Source: CADEDH01 sp041394285
GTDB taxonomy: Bacteria > Actinomycetota > Acidimicrobiia > Acidimicrobiales > SZUA-35
Reading direction: 5' to 3'
NCBI GenBank assembly: GCA_041394285.1
Contig: JAWKIL010000001.1
Coordinates: 496,001 to 560,000 of the forward strand
Length of the DNA stretch: 64,000 nucleotides
A program made the position numbers and the translations under genes. Below, in pieces: positions 55,916 through 64,000 of this stretch (positions are counted from its first letter, which is position 1; each line of letters opens with the position of its first letter). The notes under the pieces were generated by a model. That model saw nothing but the letters and a program-made list of their open reading frames with translations, did not search any database and had not been told where the DNA came from.

Positions 55916-57129
55916 CGGAGGACCTCCCGCGCCGGGCGGCGAGGGCTCGGGGGCGATGTCCGGGTGGGAGTCCCCACCCGGAACGCCGCCAGCGGTACGC
56001 CGGGACCCACCAACTCCTCCAGCGGGCCGAGGAACGGGTTCGTGCGGCCGAGCTGCTGGTCGCGGTCTATGCGTTCGGTGATCTGGTTCATGTGCTGGAA
56101 CCCGAGCTCGTGGGCGGTGGCCCAGAGGTGCAGCCGTTGGATCAGCCGCCCGCCCGCCAGCCGTTCGGACAGTGACGAGGGATCGTCGGTCACGACCACG
56201 CCGAACAACGGCGCCGATCCGGCCTGGACGACCGTCTGGTCGACGAACGCCGCGTCGGCCGCTGCCCTAGTCGACGCTGGCAGCAGCTTGCCCAGCGCCC
56301 GCTTGACGGGAGGAAGGCCGGCACCATCGATGGTGAGCCCGTCCTTGTGCCGCTGGATCGAATCCCAGTTGCTCCGCCACCAGGCGAAAGAGTCCTGCGA
56401 CTGGGCGTCGTCCCCCACGTGGGCCCGGGTGGCGTCGACCAGCAGATCGGCGAACCGACGTCGTTCGTCGCCCCGGCTCAACCAGACCACCCGTGCCGGC
56501 CGAACCGAGGCGTCGACCAGCGAGTCCATCGCCTCGACGGTCGCCGTCACATCGGGGAGCGGGCGGAACCGGGACCGGTTGCTCCGACGGTGGCCGATCG
56601 CCTCGCTCAACGAGGAGGTCGTCGCTCGACCGGGGTGGAGCGACACCGAGGCGACCGCCGCCGGTGGGCCGGCCCCAAAGGTCACGTCGGCCGTGTGGCC
56701 CTGGGCCCGTGCCGTGAGCACCAGGTTCTCCAGAGCGCAGCCCAGCGACAGGTGCAGCTCGCGCAGCAACGGGTCGTTGGCGCCGGTGGTGCGGTCCAGA
56801 TCGGCGTAGACGTCGACCGTCTCGCCGGTGACACCGAACAGCCACGGCTGGGTGTTGTGGGCGCTGGCGGCCAGCACGGCCGCTGCCACCAGGGATGTCG
56901 GCCCCTCCGCCGCCGGCCAGTCGTGCCAGGCGGCGAACGCCGGGCCGCGCCCCGGCGCCATCACCCCGTTGTCGTAGGCCCGGTAGGCGACGAGCCCGTC
57001 AGCCAGCACGGCGGCTGTCGCCGCCGAGAGCGCAGCTGTGCGCAGGAATGAGCGTCGTGTCATCTCCGGCGTCGACGGCTGGTGGTCGGGAGGAAGGATC
57101 GTGACTGATCCCCTCGAATCTGCCCGCAT
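55912..57129 (-). CDS. Acg-like nitroreductase with Tat signal
   Basis: 405 residues from ATG 57129. A twin-arginine signal (TRRSFLRTAALSAATAAVLA) suggests export in folded form. SAHNTQPWLFGVTGETVDVY and LHLSLGCALENLVLTARAQG are typical of the Acg (Rv2032) family, an FMN-binding nitroreductase-like group in actinobacteria. HRRSNRSRFRPLPDV and HLWATAHELGFQHMNQI are also family features. Starts at 57165 or 57063 are possible; 57063 would begin at the Tat motif but has its purine tract too close. It is the first gene of the six-gene operon. Confidence 0.85.
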   Translation of the reverse strand: MRADSRGSVTILPPDHQPSTPEMTRRSFLRTAALSAATAAVLADGLVAYRAYDNGVMAPGRGPAFAAWHDWPAAEGPTSLVAAAVLAASAHNTQPWLFGVTGETVDVYADLDRTTGANDPLLRELHLSLGCALENLVLTARAQGHTADVTFGAGPPAAVASVSLHPGRATTSSLSEAIGHRRSNRSRFRPLPDVTATVEAMDSLVDASVRPARVVWLSRGDERRRFADLLVDATRAHVGDDAQSQDSFAWWRSNWDSIQRHKDGLTIDGAGLPPVKRALGKLLPASTRAAADAAFVDQTVVQAGSAPLFGVVVTDDPSSLSERLAGGRLIQRLHLWATAHELGFQHMNQITERIDRDQQLGRTNPFLGPLEELVGPGVPLAAFRVGTPTRTSPPSPRRPAREVLR

Positions 57130-57211
57130 GGTCAGTGCCTGCCTTTCTGGCCTGTTCGTCGCCATGGGTTCGATCGCCGCTGCCGACGACGACCATCGGG
57201 GCCCATGGGTC

Positions 57212-57502
57212 TCATAGCGGCGAACCTACGGTCGAGCCGGGTGAGCCTTCATCACCCCCACCTCGCTCACCCCGGGTGATTCTTGCGATCAGGACGTCCC
57301 GAAGATCGGCGTCGTCGGGGAACTCGACGCCATGGACCTGGATCAGGTCGGCCGCTCGGGCTAGATCACCCGAGTCGATGGCGCCTACGATCTCGCGGCG
57401 CTGCCGATGACGGCGGCGCTCGTCGCCGGTGTTGGCGGAGGAGTCGGCGGGGATCACCCTCGCAGCGTGGCATCGGCCACTAGAGGGGCGCTGTCTCTTC
57501 AC
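57212..57502 (-). CDS. Hypothetical 96-residue protein
   Basis: From GTG 57502. A basic N-terminus is followed by RRREIVGAIDSGDLARAADL then IQVHGVEFPDDADLRDVLIA, a helical segment faintly like the end of FCD-type regulators. The C-terminus is Gly/Ser-rich. It lies between the nitroreductase operon and the divergent PAF-acetylhydrolase-like gene. No ribosome site is evident, so it may not be expressed. Confidence 0.35.
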   Translation of the reverse strand: MKRQRPSSGRCHAARVIPADSSANTGDERRRHRQRREIVGAIDSGDLARAADLIQVHGVEFPDDADLRDVLIARITRGERGGGDEGSPGSTVGSPL

Positions 57503-57551
57503 TGTCGGGTCCGGACAGCAACCGGAACATCCCGCGGCGCAGGCTCAGCCC

Positions 57552-58757
57552 ATGAGCTCCCACGACAATTGCCCCCCGGGCCTACCATCACCCACGGGCC
57601 GCCACCCGGTCGGCCGCCGCTTCTACGATCTCACCGATCCTGACCGGGCCGACCCGTACCGGCGTTGGACCAGTGCCCGGCGGAAGCTGCCGGTGGCAGT
57701 GTGGTACCCGGCCGAGGCCGGCACGGGATCGCCGGCCCGCTACCTGCCAGGCACCTGGCGGGTGCTGAGCACGGCGTGGGGGCTGGGCGCCTCAGCCATC
57801 AGCCCTCATGCCCGGGATGGCGCCGTGCCGGTGGACGACGAGCGGTTCCCCCTCGTGGTCTTCTCCGCCTCGGCCAACCCAGCCCTGTGCTACTCGGCGC
57901 TGCTCGAGGATCTGGCCAGCCACGGCTACGTGGTGGCGGGTGTGAGCCACCCCTACGAGTCGATTCCGATCACGGCCTACCAGCATGGTTGGCCCGCCCT
58001 GATGCGCCCCCGCAGCCTCGGCGGCGCGCTCAGGGCCCCGGGCCGTCGTCCCTATGAGGTCGACAGAGACGAGCGGGCCGCGGTGGTCTCGGTGAAAGCC
58101 GGCGACCTCCGCTTCGTCGCCGACCGGATCGCCGGTGAGGCTGGCCCGCTCGGCCTCCCCGTCGACCCGGGCCGGCGGGCGGCGATAGGCCACTCGTTCG
58201 GCGGCGCCGCCGCTGCCCTTGTCGGGCGGGATCCGGCGTGGGCTGCGGTGGTGAACCTCGACGGCGGCCTCTGGCTCGAACCGGCCGACGTGGCCGTGTC
58301 CACCCCCGTCCTCCAGCTCTTCGCCGAGCACCCCGAGTACAGCCAGCCGCCTCCCGATGCATCCCGGGCCGGTGATGAGCGCCAGGACGCCTATGCCGCC
58401 ATCGACCGGGTCACCACCGTCGGTGGCTGGCAGGCGCTGCACGAGCAGGCGAAGCCGGGTGTGGCCGCGGTCGTCCGTGGCGCCACCCACACGAGCTTCT
58501 GCGACTGGCCGCTCCTTCCTCTGCATCGATGGTCCCCGGCGCAGGCCTCGCTCGGCGGTCGGTCCGGTCCTGCGGTCTGGCGGTGTGTCTCCTCCGCCAC
58601 ACGGCTGTTCCTCGACCGCTGGTGTTGTGGGGCCGCCGTCGACGTCGACGCCACGCTCGGAACCGACCGGCGATTCTTCGTCGCCCCTCCGAGCTCGCTC
58701 TTTCCCGCCGGCGGGAGCAGTCGTGACCACGACGCCAACGTCCCGTTCCGCCGCTGA
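57552..58757 (+). CDS. PAF-acetylhydrolase-like alpha/beta hydrolase
   Basis: 401 residues. RRFYDLTDPDRADPYRRWTS and KLPVAVWYPAEAGTGSPARY are the N-terminal motifs of platelet-activating-factor acetylhydrolase-like proteins. LASHGYVVAGVSHPYESIPI precedes the nucleophile elbow AIGHSFGGAAAALVG; GATHTSFCDWPLLPL holds the probable catalytic His. It likely hydrolyses short acyl esters or phospholipid-like substrates. ATG 57552 was chosen because upstream residues are not conserved-looking. It overlaps the LuxR-type gene by 35 nt. Confidence 0.85.
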   Translation: MSSHDNCPPGLPSPTGRHPVGRRFYDLTDPDRADPYRRWTSARRKLPVAVWYPAEAGTGSPARYLPGTWRVLSTAWGLGASAISPHARDGAVPVDDERFPLVVFSASANPALCYSALLEDLASHGYVVAGVSHPYESIPITAYQHGWPALMRPRSLGGALRAPGRRPYEVDRDERAAVVSVKAGDLRFVADRIAGEAGPLGLPVDPGRRAAIGHSFGGAAAALVGRDPAWAAVVNLDGGLWLEPADVAVSTPVLQLFAEHPEYSQPPPDASRAGDERQDAYAAIDRVTTVGGWQALHEQAKPGVAAVVRGATHTSFCDWPLLPLHRWSPAQASLGGRSGPAVWRCVSSATRLFLDRWCCGAAVDVDATLGTDRRFFVAPPSSLFPAGGSSRDHDANVPFRR

Positions 58758-61215
58758 GGCACGAGCACCGAGGCTGCTGACGTCGAAGTTGCAGGCCCCG
58801 GTGACCCAGGCCAGCGTGTCGCGGCCTGCGCTGATCGAGCGGCTCGTCGACCGGCACCCGAAGCTCGCCGTCATCCGGGCACCGGCCGGCTGGGGCAAGA
58901 CGACGCTGCTCGCTGACTGGCATGCATCGGCTCTCGAAACCCGCCCCTTCGCCTGGGTCTCCCTCGACCCCGCCGACAACGATCCGGTCCGTTTCTGGGG
59001 CTACATCATCGAAGCGTTGCGAGCCGAGCACCCTGCCACCGGCGAGTTGTCGGCGTCGCTGCTGAGCACGCCCCGGGTCGGCGTCGTCGACGAGGTCCTG
59101 GGTGCGCTTCTCGGTGAGCTCGACACCCTCGATCACGACGTCGTCCTGGTGATCGACGACGTTCACCTCATCACCAACGCCGAGATCGCCGAGGCCCTCG
59201 CCTTCTTCGTCGATCACCTCCCTCGGCGCCTCACCCTCGCCGTGTCCAGCCGCCAGGCACCACGCTTGCCTCTCCCACGCCTGCGGGCACGGGGCGAGTT
59301 GGTGGAGATCGACGCCAGCCAGCTCGGCTTCTCGCCCGATGAGGCCCACCGCTTGCTGAACGGCCTCCACGGCCTCGGGCTTCACCCGCACGATGTGCAG
59401 CGTCTGTGGGAGCGCACCGAGGGCTGGGCCGCCGGACTCTATCTCGCCTGCCTCGGCCTGCGGGCTGCCGCCGATGCCCGCGCGTTCATCGACGACTTCG
59501 CCGGCGATGATCGCAACGTGGTCGATTACCTGAGTGCAGAGGTGCTCGCCCACCTGCCCGAGGGGATCAGGGGTTTCCTCCATCGCACGTCGGTACTCAA
59601 TCGGCTCTGCAGCTCGCTGTGCGATGCCGTCACCGGCATGGGGGACTCGGCCCGGACCCTGCACGAGCTGGAGCTGTCCAACCTGTTCCTCGTGCCTCTC
59701 GACGGCCGGCGGGAGTGGTATCGCTATCACCACTTGTTCGGCGACCTGCTCCGCCAGCACGCGGTGGATGCGCTGGGCAGCGAGCTGCTGTTGGTGCACC
59801 GCAGGGCGGCGGCCTGGCACCGCCTGGCGGGGAACCCGGCCGAGGCCATCCACCACGCAATCGCCGCCGGGGATCTCGTCGATGCATCCCAGCTCATCGC
59901 CGACCACTGGTTCGAGGCCCGGGATGCCGGCCGGCTGGAGACCCTGCTCTCGTGGCTCGATGCACTCCCGGCCAGCGAGGTGTCCGGAAACCCAGGGCTC
60001 GGGCTGATCCAGGCGACGACGCTGCAGGAACTGGGCCGGATCGGGGAGGCGGGAGCTTCGCTGGCCCGGGCCGAGCAGGCGGCTCTGCTGGCCGAGACCG
60101 TGACCGACGAGCTGGCCGTCGGTCTCGCTGCCTGCCGTTCGATCAACTGCTACTTCGCCGGTGATGCCGCTGGGATCCGGGACACAGCGGCGGCCGCCGC
60201 CGACTCGGGGTCGTTCAGCTCCCCGTACTGGAGCGGTGCACTGCTGACGACCCTGGGCGCGGCCCACGTCGTCGACGGGGACGAGGCGCGGGGCTCGGTC
60301 ATCCTGGGCCAGGCTGCCGATCTCAGCCGGACCTCGGGACACGCATTGGCCCTCGTCCACGCACTGGGTTGGCAGGCAGTGGGCCTGCTGACCACCGATG
60401 AGGTGGGGCGCGCCGCCCTGCTCCTCGACGAGATCGACGAGCTTCTGCGCCAGCGGCCCGGCCTGACCGCCTACTTCGGTACGGCGGTGGCGTACATTGC
60501 CCGAGCGATGCTGCACCAGCGTCGAGGTGCCCTGACCGAGGCCGATGCAGGCTATGCCCGGGGCGTCGAGCTCGCCCGACACGGCAACGCCAACCTCGAG
60601 CTGGCCTACGGCCTACTTCGGCGAGCCGAGCTGCACGGGGCACTGGGCGACGCCGAGCGGTCCCACGCCCTGGTCCGCCGGGCCCGCGCCGTGACGGGGG
60701 GCAGCCCCAGCCCCGGAGCCCTCTCGGCGTTGGCCGATTCGGTCGAACGCGCCATAGGAGCCCGCCGCCCGGATCGCCTGCCACCGGACGACGACCTCAG
60801 CCACCGGGAGCTGGCCATCCTCCGCCTGCTCAACTCCCAGCTGACCCAGCGCGAGATCGCCGACGCGATGTACATCTCGTTGAACACGGTCAAGACCCAC
60901 GTGAGGCACATCTTCCAGAAGCTCGGTGTCAACACCCGGCGGGAGGCGGTCGAGGCGGCGCAGGCCCGTGATCTGCTGGCGGGCAGGCCGCCGCCCCCGG
61001 CTGGATCGGAACGGGGTCAGGAGCAGGTGAGCCGAGCGATCACGTCGGCACACGGCCGTCGACGACCAGCCCGTGCTCATCCGGCTCCACCGTCCCGCCG
61101 AATCGCCCGTGGACCGAGTCGTAGCGAAGCAGGTAGGCCAGCGTCGCCGCATCGGCCAGGTCGTTCACCGCCACCACCTCGACAAGTCCGCCGCAGCGGC
61201 TGCGCAATACCTTGA
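58723..61215 (+). CDS. MalT-like LuxR-family transcriptional regulator, 3' end altered
   Basis: 830 residues. The N-terminal NTPase has Walker A AVIRAPAGWGKTTLLADWHA and Walker B VVLVIDDVHLITN. A winged-helix region (WERTEGWAAGLYLACLGLRA) and TPR-like helices follow, then the LuxR HTH: LSHRELAILRLLNSQLTQRE and YISLNTVKTHVRHIFQKLGV. GTG 58723 has GGGAG about 6 nt upstream. After the HTH the frame continues for about 85 Arg/Pro-rich residues that are antisense to a GAPDH fragment, so the native stop seems to have been lost by rearrangement. It probably controls the adjacent hydrolase or operon; the ligand is unknown. Confidence 0.9.
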   Translation: MTTTPTSRSAAEARAPRLLTSKLQAPVTQASVSRPALIERLVDRHPKLAVIRAPAGWGKTTLLADWHASALETRPFAWVSLDPADNDPVRFWGYIIEALRAEHPATGELSASLLSTPRVGVVDEVLGALLGELDTLDHDVVLVIDDVHLITNAEIAEALAFFVDHLPRRLTLAVSSRQAPRLPLPRLRARGELVEIDASQLGFSPDEAHRLLNGLHGLGLHPHDVQRLWERTEGWAAGLYLACLGLRAAADARAFIDDFAGDDRNVVDYLSAEVLAHLPEGIRGFLHRTSVLNRLCSSLCDAVTGMGDSARTLHELELSNLFLVPLDGRREWYRYHHLFGDLLRQHAVDALGSELLLVHRRAAAWHRLAGNPAEAIHHAIAAGDLVDASQLIADHWFEARDAGRLETLLSWLDALPASEVSGNPGLGLIQATTLQELGRIGEAGASLARAEQAALLAETVTDELAVGLAACRSINCYFAGDAAGIRDTAAAAADSGSFSSPYWSGALLTTLGAAHVVDGDEARGSVILGQAADLSRTSGHALALVHALGWQAVGLLTTDEVGRAALLLDEIDELLRQRPGLTAYFGTAVAYIARAMLHQRRGALTEADAGYARGVELARHGNANLELAYGLLRRAELHGALGDAERSHALVRRARAVTGGSPSPGALSALADSVERAIGARRPDRLPPDDDLSHRELAILRLLNSQLTQREIADAMYISLNTVKTHVRHIFQKLGVNTRREAVEAAQARDLLAGRPPPPAGSERGQEQVSRAITSAHGRRRPARAHPAPPSRRIARGPSRSEAGRPASPHRPGRSPPPPRQVRRSGCAIP

Positions 61216-61264
61216 ACACCTGCCGACCGACACGACCGAAACCGTTTATCCCCACACGAATCAT
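61040..61264 (-). pseudogene. N-terminal fragment of a second GAPDH gene
   Basis: 74 residues: IRVGINGFGRVGRQVFKVLR, VEVVAVNDLADAATLAYLLR and YDSVHGRFGGTVEPDEHGLV, then a stop at 61040-61042. The nucleotide-binding half-domain is clear, but the catalytic Cys domain is absent. It differs from the intact gap at 28266-29279, so it comes from another paralogue. ATG 61264 lies 36 nt after the BTAD gene stop; an in-frame ATG at 61300 overlaps that stop. The 3' end is antisense to the LuxR-type gene. Confidence 0.8.
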
Positions 61265-61299
61265 GGCCCCATCGTCGGCTGGCGGCGGGTGAGCCCGCA

Positions 61300-64000
61300 T
61301 CACCCCACCGATCGCTCACCCGGGTGATTGCCACCCGACACGGCCAGGCCGGCCCGAGCCACCGCCTCGATCGACCGCAGCCCCAGCTCACCGGCCAACC
61401 GGTACGAGGCCTCGTTGAGATCGCGGGCAGCGGCGTACTCGCGGCCCGCCAGTCGTACGGCTGCGAGCTTGTTCAAGGTCACCGCCTGCCAGCCCCGCAG
61501 CCCATGGTGACGGCACAACTCCACCGCCTCGGTGAGGGCCGCCTCTGCATCGTCGGCCGCCCCCCGGGCCAGGAGCAGCGAGACGAGCTGGTCGATGGCG
61601 AGCACGAGCGTGCACACATCGCCGACTGTCCGGAGATGGGCGATCGCCTCCCCGAGCTCGTGCTCGGCTCGGGTCAGATCGCCGACCACCGTGGCCTCAC
61701 CGGCCCGCATAGCAGCGGCGACCCCCTGGAACCATGGTTCCTGGATCCGCTCGTTGGCCTCGATGCTGTGACGCAACGACTCGAGCGCTCCGGCCAGGTC
61801 GCCGCCGCCGGTGAGCGCCGCCTGGAGCCGCATGGCCGAGGCCACGCTGCGCAGCGCCGGATCGCCGTCGTCGGCCAGCAACGCCTCGGCGGCCGAGGCG
61901 TGGGCGGCGGCCCGGTCGGGCTGGGCGGTGGCCATGTCAAGGCAGGCCAGCCACGTGGTCAGACCCCCTCGGGAGGTGGGCGGCAGACCGTCCATGGGCA
62001 GTATCCGCTCCAGCCATTCCCGACCCTCGACCGCCTGGCCGGCGTGCCACCAGAACCAGCCCAGCCCATTCGCGAGGCGGGCTGCGGCGTGCCCGTCGCC
62101 GTTGGTAGAGGCCCAGGCCAGGGCCCGGCGGATGTTCTCGGCGTCGGTGTGAAGGCGTCGCAACCACCAGGCCTGGTCCCGTCCCCCTGGACGTCGCCAA
62201 TCGATGAGCGACTCCTCGGCCAGGTCGGCGAACCAAGCGGCGTGGCGTTCGGCGGTCGACGATCGCTCGGCGGCGTCGTCGAGGCGTTCGCCGGCGTAGT
62301 CGGCCAGGGTGACCAACAGCCGGTATCGGCCGGAGGCGGCGACGACCAGGGACTTGTCGACGAGCCGGGCGATGGTACCGGCCACCTCGTCGGGGGTCAC
62401 CTGATCGCCGGCGCAAACCGCCTCGGCGGCGTCGAGTGAGCATCCCCCGGCGAACACCGAGAGGCGGCGGAACACCGCCTGCTCCGTCTCGAACAGGAGC
62501 CCGTGGCTCCAGTCGGTCGCCGCCCGCAGGCTCCGGTGGCGAGGAGCGGCCGTACGTTCGCCGCCGTCGACGGCGGCCCGAGTGCGGAGCCGGTCGTGCA
62601 TCTGCTCCACGGTGAACGCGTTGGCCCGGGCCGCAGTCAGCTCGATGGCCAACGGGAGCCGGTCGAGCCCGTCGCAGAGCCGGGCCACGAGGTCGGCATC
62701 GGCGGCCGCCTCGAACTCGGCGGCGACCGCCCGGGCCCGGTCACCGAACAGCGTGACGGCGTCGTCCCGGCTGAGCGACGTGAGCATCCACACCCCCTCT
62801 CCGCCGATCCGGAGGGGCTCGCGCGAGGTGGCCAGAAGCCGGGCACCGGGCGCCTCCCGCAGCAAGGTGGCGGCCAGGGCGGCGGCATCGTCGATCACAT
62901 GCTCGCAGTTGTCCAACACGATCAGGCAACGCCGACCGGCGACCGCCGCCGCCAGGCGCGACCGCAGCCCGCCGGCGTTGGCGGCGAGCGGGCCGGTGAG
63001 GTCAGTCGCCTCGAAGCCGAGGGCGGCGGCCAGCACACCATCGACCTCGGTACCGGTCGTGATCGAGTCGAAGCCGGCGAACCAGGCGCCGTCGGGAAAG
63101 CTGCCGGGTTGGCGAAGCGCCAACTCGGTGGCGAGGCGGGTCTTGCCGCTCCCACCGGGGCCCACGATGGTCACCAACCGGTGCCGCCCGAGCAGGTCGG
63201 TGACGGCCTGGAGGTCGTCGGTCCGGCCCACGAACGACGTGAGGCTGGGCGGGATGTTCCCCGTTGGCGCTCCGGCCCCACCGTCGGTCGGAGCGGTGGG
63301 GCCGGATGCCCCGCCGCCGCTCCGAGGGACGGCGAGCAGGATGGGGTCATGGCTGAGGATGGCCGACTCGAGCTGGCGCAGCTCGGCTCCCGGCAGCAGC
63401 CCCAGCTCCTCGGAAAGGATCCGATGGGCTTCGGCCAGCGCCGCCAGTGCCTCGGCCTGCCGGCCCGAACGGTACAGGGCGATCGCCAGCTGGGCCCGCA
63501 GCCGCTCCCGGAACGGCCACCCCCGGATCGCCGTCTTCAGCTCGGGAACGAGGTCGCCGTAGTGACCGAGGAGCAGGAGGCCCTCGAACCGGTCCTCCGT
63601 GGCGGCGGCCCGCACCTCGTCCCAGCGGGACACCACAGCGGCCACCGACGGAAGGTCGGCGAACTCCGGGAGCGCACCATCATGGCGCCACAACGACAGT
63701 GCGGTCTCGAACGCCTCCACCGCCTGTTCGACCCGGCCGGTCCCGAGCGCCTGCCGGCCCCGACCGACGAGATGCTCGAACTCGGTGGCGTCGACCTCGT
63801 CGGGCTCGACCGCCAGGCGGTAGCCGAGCCCCTCGGTGACGATGGCGGTACCGCCGAGGGCCCGCCGCAACTTCGACACCACCAGTTGGAGCGCGTTGGC
63901 GGGACGCTGCGGTGGCTCGTCGGGCCAGAGCTCGTCGATCAGCCGATCAGCGGGGCAGGCGGTGCCCGGTCGCAGCGCGAGCAGAGCCAGCGCGCTGCGC
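61300..64000 (-). CDS. BTAD/NB-ARC (AfsR/SARP-like) regulator, 5' partial
   Basis: 899 residues inside the window; the 5' end lies beyond base 64000. The visible N-terminal part is the end of an OmpR-type winged helix (ADRLIDELWPDEPPQRPANA), then a BTAD domain (RERLRAQLAIALYRSGRQAE, ALAALAEAHRILSEELGLLP). The NB-ARC-like ATPase has Walker A TIVGPGGSGKTRLATELAL and Walker B CLIVLDNCEHVIDDAAALAA, with ATSREPLRIGGEGVWML. TPR-like repeats fill the C-terminal third. Such proteins act as pathway-specific activators in actinobacteria. The stop overlaps the frame of the GAPDH fragment (TGATG). Confidence 0.93.
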   Translation of the reverse strand, partial: RSALALLALRPGTACPADRLIDELWPDEPPQRPANALQLVVSKLRRALGGTAIVTEGLGYRLAVEPDEVDATEFEHLVGRGRQALGTGRVEQAVEAFETALSLWRHDGALPEFADLPSVAAVVSRWDEVRAAATEDRFEGLLLLGHYGDLVPELKTAIRGWPFRERLRAQLAIALYRSGRQAEALAALAEAHRILSEELGLLPGAELRQLESAILSHDPILLAVPRSGGGASGPTAPTDGGAGAPTGNIPPSLTSFVGRTDDLQAVTDLLGRHRLVTIVGPGGSGKTRLATELALRQPGSFPDGAWFAGFDSITTGTEVDGVLAAALGFEATDLTGPLAANAGGLRSRLAAAVAGRRCLIVLDNCEHVIDDAAALAATLLREAPGARLLATSREPLRIGGEGVWMLTSLSRDDAVTLFGDRARAVAAEFEAAADADLVARLCDGLDRLPLAIELTAARANAFTVEQMHDRLRTRAAVDGGERTAAPRHRSLRAATDWSHGLLFETEQAVFRRLSVFAGGCSLDAAEAVCAGDQVTPDEVAGTIARLVDKSLVVAASGRYRLLVTLADYAGERLDDAAERSSTAERHAAWFADLAEESLIDWRRPGGRDQAWWLRRLHTDAENIRRALAWASTNGDGHAAARLANGLGWFWWHAGQAVEGREWLERILPMDGLPPTSRGGLTTWLACLDMATAQPDRAAAHASAAEALLADDGDPALRSVASAMRLQAALTGGGDLAGALESLRHSIEANERIQEPWFQGVAAAMRAGEATVVGDLTRAEHELGEAIAHLRTVGDVCTLVLAIDQLVSLLLARGAADDAEAALTEAVELCRHHGLRGWQAVTLNKLAAVRLAGREYAAARDLNEASYRLAGELGLRSIEAVARAGLAVSGGNHPGERSVG

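Overview
The window is about 64 kb of very GC-rich DNA. Genes are tightly packed, start-stop overlaps of the ATGA, GTGA or TGATG type are common, and GTG starts are frequent. Several housekeeping genes have a -10-like hexamer only 6-8 nt before the start codon, which suggests leaderless mRNAs. The gene set points to an actinobacterium, most plausibly of the Acidimicrobiia: a tad pilus locus with a vWA-TadB fusion, the coaE-uvrB-uvrA-uvrC-rapZ-yvcK-gap-pgk-tpiA-secG backbone, an actinobacterial SOS box, F420-type and Acg-type nitroreductases, and SARP and MalT-type regulators. The class is inferred from gene content, not from a marker tree.

Layout. 1-7.0 kb: tad pilus export genes (partial cpaE/tadZ with a 3' frameshift, tadA, vWA-tadB, tadC), a multi-spanning membrane protein, and a convergent flp pilin. 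7.2-9.7 kb: a NarL-type two-component pair. 9.9-39.5 kb: the conserved backbone, with two blocks lying inside it. A glycan block (17.7-23.7 kb: two methyltransferase-like genes, sugar-1-phosphate transferase, APH-like kinase, flippase-like protein, GT2) lies between uvrA and uvrC. An oligopeptide ABC operon (31.2-39.1 kb) lies between tpiA and secG. whiA, usually next to yvcK, is missing. The secG promoter and start are tandemly duplicated, which creates a 32-codon upstream ORF.

39.6-48.2 kb: a decaying plasticity zone that begins at a tRNA-Leu(GAG) gene. It holds a degenerate tRNA-end copy, a WYL-regulator fragment, a frameshifted toxin next to an intact RHH antitoxin, a complete IS256-family element with an 8-bp target duplication, a flavodoxin pseudogene, a nitroreductase/dienelactone-hydrolase fusion, a truncated GerW-like gene and two membrane-associated genes.

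48.2-64 kb: two convergent BcrA-type ABC modules with a 34-codon ORF between them. One module is coupled to a membrane-anchored serine hydrolase. The other is the distal part of a six-gene overlapping operon (Acg-like nitroreductase, CPBP protease, DUF1772 protein, small membrane protein, ABC ATPase, permease). Then come a PAF-acetylhydrolase-like gene, a MalT/LuxR regulator whose 3' end runs into an antisense GAPDH fragment, and a BTAD/NB-ARC regulator cut by the window end. No CRISPR array, rRNA or obvious defence island was seen. The best candidates for something undescribed are the six-gene nitroreductase-CPBP-ABC operon, the glycan block and the vWA-TadB fusion.
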